From Fodinisporobacter ferrooxydans (GTDB taxonomy: Bacteria > Bacillota > Bacilli > Tumebacillales > MYW30-H2), in the NCBI RefSeq assembly GCF_022818495.1, contig NZ_CP089291.1:434001-498000 (forward strand): a stretch of 64,000 bases of DNA, given 5' to 3'. The stretch's first letter is position 1. Each line of letters opens with the position of its first letter. Positions 9,228-17,923 of the stretch are shown in pieces. The notes beneath the pieces are model-generated. The model did not search any database. It saw only the letters and a program-made list of their open reading frames with translations, and was not told where the DNA came from. Made by a program: the position numbers and the translations under genes.

Positions 9228-9254
9228 GACCTTTTACGAAAGGTCTTTTTTTTT
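9228..9254 (+). terminator. Hairpin with T9 tract in plus orientation, between the PLP-enzyme and amidohydrolase genes
   Basis: GACCTTT and AAAGGTC form a 7-bp stem with a TACG loop, followed on the plus strand by nine T residues that run into the stop codon of the PLP-enzyme gene. As an intrinsic terminator it would stop plus-strand (antisense) transcription, although all neighbouring genes are on the minus strand. On the minus strand the hairpin is followed by A residues and would not terminate. Confidence 0.5.
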
Positions 9255-10473
9255 ATTTTTTCGAGCTGACGAGTACTTGTTCCGCAAGATATGCAAACGC
9301 TTGTTCCATATCGGCAATCAAATCATCTGTGTCCTCAATGCCTGCCGAAATTCGAACCAATCCATCCGGTATTCCCATGGCCGCGCGTTCTTCCGGTGTG
9401 CATTCCACATGGCTGGTCGTACGAGCAGGGCCATATGTGGTTTCAACGGCTCCAAGATTCGCCGCCCGATTGGCATATTTCAATTTTGGCAATAAAATCC
9501 GTACAGCATCCATTCCGCCTTTTAATGCAAAGCTAAGCATGCCGCCGAATCCGCGCATTTGTTTTTTGGCAATCTCGTGGTGGACATGTGTTTCCAATCC
9601 TGGGTAAAAGACGGCTTCCACAAGCTCTTGTTGTTGCAGATAGTTCGCTATTGCCATCGCATTCTTGGCTTGTTGTTCCACACGGAGTTTCAGAGTTTTC
9701 ATCCCGCGCAAAATGAGGTATGCTGCCCAGGGATCCATCGTAGCTCCATTGATTTCCCGGTAATGATAGATCTGTTCCACCAGTTTTTTGTCTCCGCAAA
9801 CCACTCCGCCCAATGCGTCCGCATGGCCGCCAAGAAACTTCGTTGCGCTATGGATGACCAAGTCGGCGCCTAATTGCAACGGGCTTTGATTGATCGGCGT
9901 TGCAAATGTATTGTCGACAACCACTAAAGCGCCAACCGCTTTCCCCGCTTTTGCCATCCGTTCGATATCTGTGATTTTCACGGTAGGATTCGTCGGGGTT
10001 TCCAGATATAAAATTTTGCACCCTTTTTCCACTTCTGCCTCAATCGCTTCATGATCTCCCGTATTGCACAAAGCGACTTCGATATTTAACTGCGGTAAAA
10101 ACTCTGTAAAAATCTTATTCGTCCCGCCATACGTATCTTTAATAGAAACGATGCGGTCACCAGGTCTTAAAAATGTATATAACGTATTGCTGATCGCCGC
10201 CATCCCGGTTGAAAAACTGGTAGCCGCTTCCGCCCCTTCAAGGATCTGGATCTTTTGCTCAAACGCCTGTACGGTTGGATTTGTGTTGCGTCCATAGATA
10301 TGTCCCGCTTTCTTGCCGATCGCGACATCATACCATTCATCCATGTCATCATACCCATAAGCGACACTTACGACTACCGGCACTTGTGTTGCACCGTGTA
10401 CAAGTGATTCCTTTTCACCGGCCCAGACTGCTTTTGTGCCAATTTGAACATCGTTGAAATCGTTTTTGCTCAT
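9253..10473 (-). CDS. PLP-dependent Cys/Met-metabolism (cystathionine gamma-synthase/lyase) family enzyme
   Basis: This fold-type I PLP enzyme of about 406 residues has the family blocks HIYGRNTNPTVQAFE, FSTGMAAI, DTYGGTNKIF, YLETPTNPT and VVVDNTFATP, with the PLP lysine in VIHSATKFLGGHADALGG. Relatives catalyse gamma-replacement or beta/gamma-elimination on homoserine esters, cystathionine, methionine or cysteine. The start is the ATG at 10473 (MSKNDFND), nine bases after AAGGAG; an upstream start at 10521 would overlap eutC and lacks a site. Its position between eutC and the deacetylase suggests it acts on DABA or homoserine, by gamma-replacement with water or gamma-elimination to 2-oxobutanoate. 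That would remove the need for a DABA transaminase, which the cluster lacks. The reaction is a hypothesis. Confidence 0.85.
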   Translation of the reverse strand: MSKNDFNDVQIGTKAVWAGEKESLVHGATQVPVVVSVAYGYDDMDEWYDVAIGKKAGHIYGRNTNPTVQAFEQKIQILEGAEAATSFSTGMAAISNTLYTFLRPGDRIVSIKDTYGGTNKIFTEFLPQLNIEVALCNTGDHEAIEAEVEKGCKILYLETPTNPTVKITDIERMAKAGKAVGALVVVDNTFATPINQSPLQLGADLVIHSATKFLGGHADALGGVVCGDKKLVEQIYHYREINGATMDPWAAYLILRGMKTLKLRVEQQAKNAMAIANYLQQQELVEAVFYPGLETHVHHEIAKKQMRGFGGMLSFALKGGMDAVRILLPKLKYANRAANLGAVETTYGPARTTSHVECTPEERAAMGIPDGLVRISAGIEDTDDLIADMEQAFAYLAEQVLVSSKK

Positions 10474-10513
10474 TTTACGAACTCTCCTTACTCTTCTTAG
10501 TTTGTATATTTCC

Positions 10514-11494
10514 TTATTCAATCCTTAAACCAAGTCCTTGTGCAACAAGCTCGTCATATGCAAACAACGCAATCGCCGTATCTTGCACACCAGTACCAGT
10601 CAGATCACAGATCGTAATCTGTTGATCATTTGTGCGGCCTGCTCTTTGCTTCGAAGTCAATTCACCAAGTTCAATAATATTGTGATCTTTCGTGATCGTT
10701 CCCTGTTCCAATGCATGGTGGAGCTCACCTAGCCGAAAACATTGGGACTTCACATCACATGCTACAACATCCGCTTGACCAAACACGCCAGCTTCCAACT
10801 CTTGCTTATGTTCCGCATCTGAACCCATCGCCGTAATATGCAGTCCGGGATGCAACCACTCCGCCTTGATGATTGGAGTTTTTGCCGGTGTCGTGGTTAT
10901 CACTACATGACTCTCTTTCACCACCGCTTCCGGAGAAGTAAAGAGATTTGTTTCAACACCCAACGTTTCCCGCATCTCTCTCGCAAATATTTCCGCCCGG
11001 CTTTGTGTAGGCCCGTAAATCGTAATTCGTTGAAAATCCCGGATTTGTTTAAGCGCTTTCAGTTGATGTCTTGCCTGTCCGCCGGTCCCGATAACTCCGA
11101 CAGTTTCAACCGTTTCGCGAGCGAGATATTTTGCCGCGACCGCACCTGCAGCAGCTGTTCGAACATCCGTCAAATACCCGTTGTCGAGAAAAACCGCTTG
11201 CGGAACACCTGTCACTGTGCTCACCAATAGCATCATTCCATTCCCGCTCGGCAAGCCTAATTGCGGGTTGTTAAAAAAACCGGCTGAAATTTTGATGCAA
11301 AACTTATCCAAGCCGCGAATGTATGCTGTCTTTACATCGACTTCCCCGTTATTCTCCGGGATGTCTACACGCATGATCGGAGGCATTGTTACCTTGTTTG
11401 CCGCCAACGATGCAAATGCTTCTTCTATTACAGCAATCGTTTTTTGATTTACATGAACGTGCTGCCGAATTTCGTTTTCATTGAATAGTATCAA
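10514..11494 (-). CDS. eutC: EutC, ornithine cyclodeaminase/mu-crystallin family protein of ectoine utilisation
   Basis: This 326-residue NAD(P)-binding protein belongs to the ornithine cyclodeaminase/mu-crystallin family, many of which reduce cyclic or free imines. It shows the conserved arginine/lysine substrate blocks around KTAYIRGLDKFCIKISAGF, LDNGYLTDVRTAAAGAVAA, and the dinucleotide motif VGVIGTGGQARHQ. The start is TTG at 11494 behind AAAGGTGG. In characterised ectoine clusters eutC accompanies eutB and has been linked to hydroxyectoine use. A plausible division of labour is that EutB eliminates water from a hydroxylated intermediate and EutC reduces the resulting imine; this is inference. 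Confidence 0.85.
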   Translation of the reverse strand: MILFNENEIRQHVHVNQKTIAVIEEAFASLAANKVTMPPIMRVDIPENNGEVDVKTAYIRGLDKFCIKISAGFFNNPQLGLPSGNGMMLLVSTVTGVPQAVFLDNGYLTDVRTAAAGAVAAKYLARETVETVGVIGTGGQARHQLKALKQIRDFQRITIYGPTQSRAEIFAREMRETLGVETNLFTSPEAVVKESHVVITTTPAKTPIIKAEWLHPGLHITAMGSDAEHKQELEAGVFGQADVVACDVKSQCFRLGELHHALEQGTITKDHNIIELGELTSKQRAGRTNDQQITICDLTGTGVQDTAIALFAYDELVAQGLGLRIE

Positions 11495-11524
11495 CTCAAC
11501 CCCACCTTTAAGCTTTTTACCGGC

Positions 11525-12694
11525 TTATTTGATAAAAAGGTCGCGCGGGAAGTTAGCAAATGTTTCACAACCATTTTCTGTCACACGAACGGATTCGCTA
11601 ATTTCAACACCATAGTTGTCTAACCAAATACCGGGAATCATATGAAACGTCATATTCGGTTGCACTACAGTTTGATCTCCTTGACGCAAACTTGCAGTAT
11701 GTTCGCCCCAATCCGGCGGATAATTCAATCCCATGGAATATCCGATCCGGGAATCCTTTTTAAACCCGCTTTTTTCTATGCTTCTCCGCCATGCTGCCTC
11801 GATCTCTTCACAAGTAATGCCCGGCTTCACCACATCGATTGCTGCCTGAATGCCTTCTGCAACAACATTCGCCAGATCTTTTACTTTTTGTTCCGGCTCG
11901 CCGATAACCACGGTTCTAGCCAATGGCGAATGATACCGTTTATAACAGCCTGCCAATTCAAGAATCACCGGGTCACCTTTTTTATAGGGTTGATCTGTCC
12001 ATGTCAAATGCGGTGTAGAAGTTTTTTCGCCGGAAGGAAGCAGTGGGACAATTGCCGGATAATCCCCGCCGAAACTTTCTGTTCCACTGATTTGAGCGTG
12101 ATAGATTTTGGCGACCACATCACATTCACGGATTCCCTCTTGAATCGATTCAATGCCGACTTTCATCGCATTTTCTACAATTCGCGCCGCTTTTTTCATA
12201 TACTCGATTTCGTGTTCCGATTTGACGATCCGCACCCAATTGACGAGGGATGTCACATCTTTGAAGCGGGCGTTCGGCAGTCCTTTTCGCAAACTTTCCA
12301 AACATTTTGCAGTAAAGTAATATGTGTCCATTTCTACTCCAATCGTCCGATTGGCCTGACCGATTTCTTTTAAAATGTCAGAAACAAAATCCATCGGATG
12401 TTTGACAGTAGATTGAACATAATCATCAGCATAAGGGAAAATATTTTCCGCATTTAACCACGTCGTAACTTTCGCCGCATTGGCATCCTGTCCTCTGCCA
12501 ACCCAAAGCGGTTGTTCTTCATCAATAATCAAAATGAGGAGTTGATGAACATAAAATGACCAGCCGTCATAACCGGATAAATAATTCATGTTTGCCGGAT
12601 CTGTAACCAACAGAACGTCAATTCCCTGCTCCGCCATTTTTTGCTTCGTTCTTTTAATTCTCTCCTGATATTCGGAAACACTAAAATTTAACAT
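11525..12694 (-). CDS. eutD: Ectoine hydrolase EutD/DoeA (M24 peptidase fold)
   Basis: This enzyme opens the ectoine ring to N-acetyl-2,4-diaminobutyrate, the first catabolic step. The 389-residue protein has a creatinase-like N-terminal domain and a C-terminal pita-bread fold (from about residue 165). The N-terminal block MNYLSGYDGWSFYVHQ is highly characteristic of EutD/DoeA. The metal ligands of true M24 aminopeptidases are not preserved: the first Asp position reads ILELAG and the second falls in RYHSPLARTVV, as in the metal-free creatinase type. It is the first gene of the minus-strand array and diverges from eutB across a 260-base promoter region. NCBI families call it both EutD and DoeA. 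Confidence 0.92.
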   Translation of the reverse strand: MLNFSVSEYQERIKRTKQKMAEQGIDVLLVTDPANMNYLSGYDGWSFYVHQLLILIIDEEQPLWVGRGQDANAAKVTTWLNAENIFPYADDYVQSTVKHPMDFVSDILKEIGQANRTIGVEMDTYYFTAKCLESLRKGLPNARFKDVTSLVNWVRIVKSEHEIEYMKKAARIVENAMKVGIESIQEGIRECDVVAKIYHAQISGTESFGGDYPAIVPLLPSGEKTSTPHLTWTDQPYKKGDPVILELAGCYKRYHSPLARTVVIGEPEQKVKDLANVVAEGIQAAIDVVKPGITCEEIEAAWRRSIEKSGFKKDSRIGYSMGLNYPPDWGEHTASLRQGDQTVVQPNMTFHMIPGIWLDNYGVEISESVRVTENGCETFANFPRDLFIK

Positions 12695-12757
12695 TAGACG
12701 CTTCCTCCTTTTTAAAATATAAAATTGTTAAAAAATATTGAACGGATATTTATTCTG

Positions 12758-12763
12758 ATTATA
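12758..12763 (-). promoter_or_regulatory. Candidate -10 box of the eutD-aspA array
   Basis: The minus strand reads TATAAT here, about 64 bases upstream of the eutD start, in an AT-rich tract. No good -35 hexamer lies 17 bases further upstream (TGTTTT), which would suit an activated promoter. Confidence 0.4.
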
Positions 12764-12836
12764 AGCAAAGGCTAAAAATAAAAACATTCGCCATTATGTA
12801 TGAAGTTTAGCTATGTATCGTAGTCAGTTTATACAA

Positions 12837-12878
12837 TTGACGTTTATTTGAAAGTTCTTTATTATTTTTATAACTTTC
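12837..12878 (+). promoter_or_regulatory. eutB promoter with inverted repeat over the -10 box
   Basis: TTGACG (12837-12842), a 17-base spacer and TATTAT (12860-12865) make a good SigA-type promoter about 90 bases upstream of eutB. An exact inverted repeat, GAAAGTT at 12850-12856 and AACTTTC at 12872-12878, brackets the -10 box. A protein bound there would block transcription, so it is a candidate repressor operator. Confidence 0.6.
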
Positions 12879-12955
12879 AGGAGCAAAAGTCTCTCTAGTA
12901 GAAACGTAAATTTCCGCTTTATTCAAATTTCACTTTACCATTGGAGGAAATGATA

Positions 12956-13930
12956 ATGAATGTTACGATCCATGACATTTGGAAAGCACGAAAACGAACG
13001 TCTCAAATTGTAAAGAAAACGCCCTTCTTATATTCTTCAGTCTTATCGGATGTAACAGGCGCTTCTGTTTATTTGAAACTCGAAAATTTTCACGAAACCG
13101 GTGCTTTTAAACTTCGCGGTGCCGCAAATAAAATCTTGAGTTTAACTGTTGACGAGCAAAAACGTGGTGTTACAACCTTTTCCACAGGCAATCATGGACT
13201 GGCTGTCGCATATGTTGCCAAACAGTTGGGAATAAGAGCGGTCATATGTATTTCGAACAGAGTTCCAAAGGCAAAGGTTGAGCGCATTCGCCGGCTTGGG
13301 GCAGAAATTGAAGTATTCGGACACGGGCAAGATGATGCTGAAAAACGTTGTTATCAATTGCAGGAAGAACAAGGACTGACAGTTATCAAGCCGTTTGATG
13401 ATCCATATGTGATTGCCGGCCAAGGCACTATCGGTCTAGAACTGTTGGAAGATCTCCCGGATCTTGATATGGTAGTGGCGGGCTTGTCCGGAGGTGGATT
13501 GATTTCCGGTCTAGGCTTGGCATTAAAATCGACACATCCGGGTATCCAAGTCATTGGCGTGTCAATGGAGCATGGTGCGGTTATGTACGAAAGTCTTAAA
13601 GCAGGCAAACCGGTGATTTTGGACGAACAAGAAACCCTTGCAGATAGTTTGTTGGGGGGAATCGGACTCGATAATCAGTATACATTCCGTATGGTACAAC
13701 AATATATGGATCAAGCAATTCTTGTATCAGAAGAAGAGATTGCAGAAGGAATGGCTTATATTTTCGAGAATCATCGCATGGCTGTCGAAGGTGCAGCCGC
13801 CGTTGGTGTCGCGGCTTTACTGAGGAAGAAAATCGGTAAACCGAACGGAAATATAGCTGTCGTAATTAGTGGTTGCAATGTCGACATATCTGCCCATTTA
13901 AATGCTGTGCAAAAGTATATTTCACATTAA
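12956..13930 (+). CDS. eutB: EutB, threonine dehydratase-like PLP enzyme of hydroxyectoine utilisation
   Basis: EutB is a fold-type II PLP enzyme related to threonine/serine dehydratases. The 324-residue protein has the PLP lysine in TGAFKLRGAANKI, the phosphate-binding glycine loop in GLSGGGLISGLG, and STGNHGLAVAYVAKQ. It lacks the C-terminal ACT-like regulatory domain of biosynthetic IlvA. The likely start is ATG at 12956 (MNVTIHD), eight bases after GGAGG; TTG at 12941 and ATG at 12950 are less well placed. Hydroxyectoine opens to a beta-hydroxy diamino acid (a 4-aminothreonine), a natural substrate type for a dehydratase, which fits its proposed role in the hydroxyectoine branch. It is transcribed away from eutD, and it may act with EutC. 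Confidence 0.85.
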   Translation: MNVTIHDIWKARKRTSQIVKKTPFLYSSVLSDVTGASVYLKLENFHETGAFKLRGAANKILSLTVDEQKRGVTTFSTGNHGLAVAYVAKQLGIRAVICISNRVPKAKVERIRRLGAEIEVFGHGQDDAEKRCYQLQEEQGLTVIKPFDDPYVIAGQGTIGLELLEDLPDLDMVVAGLSGGGLISGLGLALKSTHPGIQVIGVSMEHGAVMYESLKAGKPVILDEQETLADSLLGGIGLDNQYTFRMVQQYMDQAILVSEEEIAEGMAYIFENHRMAVEGAAAVGVAALLRKKIGKPNGNIAVVISGCNVDISAHLNAVQKYISH

Positions 13931-14255
13931 AAATAACGCCCACACGAATTAATGTTGCGAAAATTTATTGTGTTGATAAAAAGTAGGGTATCCTCGGAAT
14001 TGTCGAAATTCCATAATGACAGGAACAACCCTACTTACAGCCTTTCGTTTAACCAATCCGATTTATCAAATCATTTCGTTATAAATTCTTATGCAAGTTC
14101 TTCTTAAGAGCTGCGTTCTACCGGTACTTACAATACTTTAAGCTACCACAACTGCCAGCAGCCTGCCCACGCGATTTACGATTGAAAAGCACCCAGTGAA
14201 TTCCTTAATTATAATTATATATTACCACCAAACATTTTTTACGGGGGAATTACAA
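13931..14255. other. 325-base gap with a nested inverted repeat, no gene seen
   Basis: Between eutB and the chemoreceptor lies a nested inverted repeat: AAGTAGGGT (13981-13989) pairs exactly with ACCCTACTT (14028-14036), and inside it GGAATT (13996-14001) pairs with AATTCC (14007-14012). No U-run follows, so it is not a standard terminator. The next ~150 bases have no open frame; short stop-riddled minus-strand frames suggest decayed sequence, possibly a mobile-element end, but I recognise no family. Confidence 0.4.
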
Positions 14256-15947
14256 ATGAATCTGACCGTTGGAAAAAGGTTGATTGCAGGATTTCTATCA
14301 GTTGCCCTTATTCTATGCATAGTAAGCGGGTTTTCCATTTACTCGATAAAGCAAATTGAAAGTTCCTATCATGCACTCGTTTTTCAAAAGATACAAATTC
14401 GAGCAGACATTAAAGAAATCTCAATTCAAATAGCAAATCAGTCTAGAATCATTCGCGGTTATCTTTTGGTTCCGAATGATCATGATTTAACGAATTTTAA
14501 AAATAAACAAAATGAAATCACCACTTTGATAGATAAAACCTATCAAATTCCCGGAGTAAACGATAAAATAAAAACCCATATGAATCAGCTAAAAGCTATG
14601 GAAAAAGAATATATGCAAAATGCAAATCAAGTTTTGGTTTTATACAAAACAGACAAAAATGAGGCCATCAGCCAATTTGCATCCTCTGTGTTTCCGTTTG
14701 GGAACCAAATGTTAACAGAAGCTGCTGCTGCTGTCAAAGATGTACAAAAACTTATTGATATAGATCTGCAGACGACAAATTCGTTTGTAAATTCTACTAT
14801 TACAAGTGTCATAACAGTTAGCATATTAGCTGTTGCCATCGCCTTGGCCCTTGGTATCTTCATAGCGCGGATGATTTCTAAACCTGTAGCGGCCCTAACC
14901 GTTGCAGCGGGACAAATTGCTGCTGGAGATCTGACGGTTGATTCACTTGCAATCAAAAACCGTGATGAAATTGGAAAACTGGCCAATGGTTTTAATCAGA
15001 TGGTGTATAATCTCCGGGAAATTATTCAGCAGGTCGGACAAAGTGCGGAACAAGTTGCGACGTCATCTGAAGAATTGCTGGCAAGCTCGGAACAGACAAG
15101 CCAAGCTACCGAAAATATCGCTTCAACAGTACAGGAAGTTGCGACAGGAAATCAACAGCAAGCGAATGATGTGGAACGAGCTGCACAAACCATAGATGAA
15201 ATGGCTGCCGGGCTTCAACAGATCACGTTGCGTTCACAAACAGTTTTATCAACTGCTGACCAAGCTGCTCGTGTATCGGTTGAAGGGAATCAGACAGTCC
15301 AAAAGGCCATCAATCAAATGAACACGATTCATTCTACAACGCGAGAAGTGGCATACTCTATTCAAGATTTAGGAAATCATGCGCAAAGCATTGGAAAAAT
15401 AGTAGAGACGATTACCGGCATTGCGAATCAGACAAATTTACTTGCATTAAATGCTGCAATTGAAGCAGCACGAGCCGGTGAACATGGCCGGGGATTTGCA
15501 GTTGTAGCCGATGAAGTTCGAAAACTTGCGGAAGAATCGTCGAACTCGGCCAAACAAATTGCGGAGTATATTACAACAATCCAAAACGGCATTCAAAAAG
15601 CGGTTCAATCTATGAAAATTGGAGCCTCCGAGGTCAATAATGGGATTGAGGCCGTCAATCTGGCAAAAGAATCTTTTGAAAAAATTTATCAATCTGTTGA
15701 AAATGTCTCAAAGCAAATTGCAGAAGTTTCGGCAGCGACTGAACAAATGTCAGCAGGTACAGAAGATATCGTACGGGTTATAAATCATGTTGTAGCAGCA
15801 TCTGAAACCACTTCATCTGCAACGCAAACGGTATCAGCAGCAACAGAAGAACAACTCGCATCCATAGAGGAAATTGCATCATCAGCAAGCTCACTTTCTA
15901 GAATGGCGATGGATCTCCAATTGTTAATCAGCAAATTTAAAGTCTAA
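14256..15947 (+). CDS. Methyl-accepting chemotaxis protein
   Basis: This is a transmembrane chemoreceptor of 563 residues. It starts at ATG 14256 behind GGGGGAA. Membrane segments lie at about residues 11-31 and 184-206, enclosing a mostly helical four-helix-bundle-type periplasmic/extracellular sensor of about 150 residues. A HAMP domain follows ([20 protein letters not shown] to [10 protein letters not shown]), then a long helical signalling domain with the conserved hairpin tip [20 protein letters not shown] followed by [20 protein letters not shown]. It is the only motility gene in the window. Its location between eutB and the PucR gene suggests, without proof, that it senses ectoine or a related osmolyte. 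Confidence 0.92.
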   Translation: MNLTVGKRLIAGFLSVALILCIVSGFSIYSIKQIESSYHALVFQKIQIRADIKEISIQIANQSRIIRGYLLVPNDHDLTNFKNKQNEITTLIDKTYQIPGVNDKIKTHMNQLKAMEKEYMQNANQVLVLYKTDKNEAISQFASSVFPFGNQMLTEAAAAVKDVQKLIDIDLQTTNSFVNSTITSVITVSILAVAIALALGIFIARMISKPVAALTVAAGQIAAGDLTVDSLAIKNRDEIGKLANGFNQMVYNLREIIQQVGQSAEQVATSSEELLASSEQTSQATENIASTVQEVATGNQQQANDVERAAQTIDEMAAGLQQITLRSQTVLSTADQAARVSVEGNQTVQKAINQMNTIHSTTREVAYSIQDLGNHAQSIGKIVETITGIANQTNLLALNAAIEAARAGEHGRGFAVVADEVRKLAEESSNSAKQIAEYITTIQNGIQKAVQSMKIGASEVNNGIEAVNLAKESFEKIYQSVENVSKQIAEVSAATEQMSAGTEDIVRVINHVVAASETTSSATQTVSAATEEQLASIEEIASSASSLSRMAMDLQLLISKFKV

Positions 15948-15959
15948 ATGTAGATTCAT

Positions 15960-15989
15960 GAAAGAGCTCATATCATCTGAAGCTCTTTC
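15960..15989 (+). terminator. Hairpin after the chemoreceptor gene
   Basis: GAAAGAGCT (15960-15968) pairs exactly with AGCTCTTTC (15981-15989) over 9 bp, starting 13 bases after the chemoreceptor stop. Only a short TCTC tract follows, so termination may be weak. Confidence 0.5.
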
Positions 15990-16085
15990 TCAAATATGGC
16001 ATACAGCAACGCTACGAATTTCTTTCATTTAAATATACAATACTTTTATAGGGATGAAATATTTCTTGGAAAGCGGGTGATACGC

Positions 16086-17762
16086 ATGGCTTTTACAATG
16101 GTAGATGTTTTAAGCATTGATGTCATGAAATCTGCCAGAATCAAAACAGCAAAAACTGCATTGGATAAACGCGTTGTCCAATCTGTCTCGGTTATTGAAA
16201 TTCCGGTAGAAAATTTCATTCGCAATAATGAGCTTGTACTGAGTACGGCAATCGGATGTGGAAACGATTCGCACATCTTTAAAAAATTTGTACAGGATGT
16301 CTTTTCTTCTGGTGCTGCCGCTTTGGCAATCGCAACCGGACGACATGTTTCGAATATTCCAAAAGACATTCTTGACTTCGCGGAAGAAAATGAATTCCCG
16401 ATCATTGAAATTCCATGGGAAGTTCGTTTTGCTGATATTATACAAGCTATTTTAGGCAAACTTTATAACTGGCACCAAGAAAAATTAAGACGTTCGGAAG
16501 ACTTGCAAAAGCAACTGCTTCACTTATTCCTGAATGATGGCAGTTTATCTGATGCAGCGAAGGCTATTCAAAAAGAAATTGGATATCCTGTAATCATTAT
16601 CAGCAAAGATGGTTTAATTAAGGGAAGAAGCCAAAATTCAGGTATCTTAGTGGAAAAGTGGAATCGTTATTTGCAGAACGGCCATCAAACGTATAATCTT
16701 TATACACAGGATTTCAAGCATTTTCAACCGCTGGACGGCTCGCTTATTCCGTTGGTGATTCAATCATCAAGCAAGATTTTTGGTTATATCATTTTATCCA
16801 TTTCCCCAGAAATCTCAATCGATTCGTTGTTGAATTTAGAAGAAAACCACGTACTGGAGCAAGCATTGCCTGCAATCGTACTATGGTTTCAACGCGAAAG
16901 CGCAATACAAGATACGGAAATGCGATTGCGGGATGATTTTATTTGGAGTCTTGCAAAAGGTGAGATCGAATCCTGGGATTCTGCACTATCACGGGCAAGG
17001 TCATTGAATTATGCTATTTCCCTTCCCTATGTCTGTATTTTGGGTTTACCTGAAAATTTGGAATCCATTTTTCAGAAAAAGAAGGCGGATGATCTCTCCT
17101 ATGAGCACTGGCTCCATAATACGATCCATAGTATAAAAGAACAAATCAATCAAACAGGAACATCCATTCAACGTAAAACTATGACAACGTATCAACTGGA
17201 TCGATTCGTCATTTTTCTGGAAATTTCCCCTGATCAAATCAGCAAGAATGTCCAAAATTTCTTGGATGTACTTGAAAATCGTCTTTGTCAAGTATTGCCC
17301 GGATTAATCCTGTCATGGGGGGTCGGGGAAAACCACGCAGGTATTAAAACCTTCCACGAAAGTTTTAATGATGCCAGAATAGCCTTGGAAGTAGGATATC
17401 ATCAAAAAGGCCCAGGTCACCGCAGCACATATGCCAACACGGAAATGTATCGAGTCCTTTTATCGCTTGCCAAGAATTCAGAAATACAAGAACTTACGTT
17501 ATCAACAATCGGCGCACTGATCGACTATGATAATCAACGCGGGTTAGAGTTGGTCAATACATTCGTAACATATATACAAAATCAAGGAAATGTAAGTCAA
17601 ACATCACGCGCGCTCAATTTACACAGACAATCTCTTCTTTATCGCCTAAAAAAAATAGAAACTTTGACCGGACGCACTCTGGTCGATCCTGATGACTTAT
17701 TTCTGCTTAATCTTTGCATAAAAATATGGATTACAGATATGACAAATAAAAAAAGATTGTAA
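16086..17762 (+). CDS. PucR/CdaR-type transcriptional regulator
   Basis: This 558-residue regulator has an N-terminal PucR sensor domain (about residues 5-125, with TMVDVLSIDVMKSARIKTA and NNELVLSTAIG), a middle GGDEF-like region, and a C-terminal PucR helix-turn-helix near residues 490-550 containing NVSQTSRALNLHRQSLLYRL. The family controls catabolic operons (purines, GABA, sugar diacids) in response to substrate. The ATG at 16086 sits behind a GGGTGA; an upstream start at 15996 has no site. As the only transcription factor in the first 18 kb, it is the natural candidate for controlling the ectoine cluster, where previously described regulators are EnuR (MocR type) and AsnC/Lrp proteins. 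Target sites are unknown. Confidence 0.9.
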   Translation: MAFTMVDVLSIDVMKSARIKTAKTALDKRVVQSVSVIEIPVENFIRNNELVLSTAIGCGNDSHIFKKFVQDVFSSGAAALAIATGRHVSNIPKDILDFAEENEFPIIEIPWEVRFADIIQAILGKLYNWHQEKLRRSEDLQKQLLHLFLNDGSLSDAAKAIQKEIGYPVIIISKDGLIKGRSQNSGILVEKWNRYLQNGHQTYNLYTQDFKHFQPLDGSLIPLVIQSSSKIFGYIILSISPEISIDSLLNLEENHVLEQALPAIVLWFQRESAIQDTEMRLRDDFIWSLAKGEIESWDSALSRARSLNYAISLPYVCILGLPENLESIFQKKKADDLSYEHWLHNTIHSIKEQINQTGTSIQRKTMTTYQLDRFVIFLEISPDQISKNVQNFLDVLENRLCQVLPGLILSWGVGENHAGIKTFHESFNDARIALEVGYHQKGPGHRSTYANTEMYRVLLSLAKNSEIQELTLSTIGALIDYDNQRGLELVNTFVTYIQNQGNVSQTSRALNLHRQSLLYRLKKIETLTGRTLVDPDDLFLLNLCIKIWITDMTNKKRL

Positions 17763-17923
17763 GATTTCTGTTAAACCTATACACTTTTTTATTGAAGTAT
17801 ACCAGCACATCTTTCGGACTGATCCCTGATCCAGCATCATTGCCATTCATAAAACTTGTTCATATTTAATATGCAACCAGTTGCGAAAAAGAACTGTGTA
17901 CTGTTTGCAAATGATTTGCAAAA

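Noticed and set aside
13981-14200. IS110-type element end with a bridge RNA
   Set aside because: The hairpin is suggestive but I could not match core sequences, and no recombinase frame is nearby; kept only as an unexplained inverted repeat.
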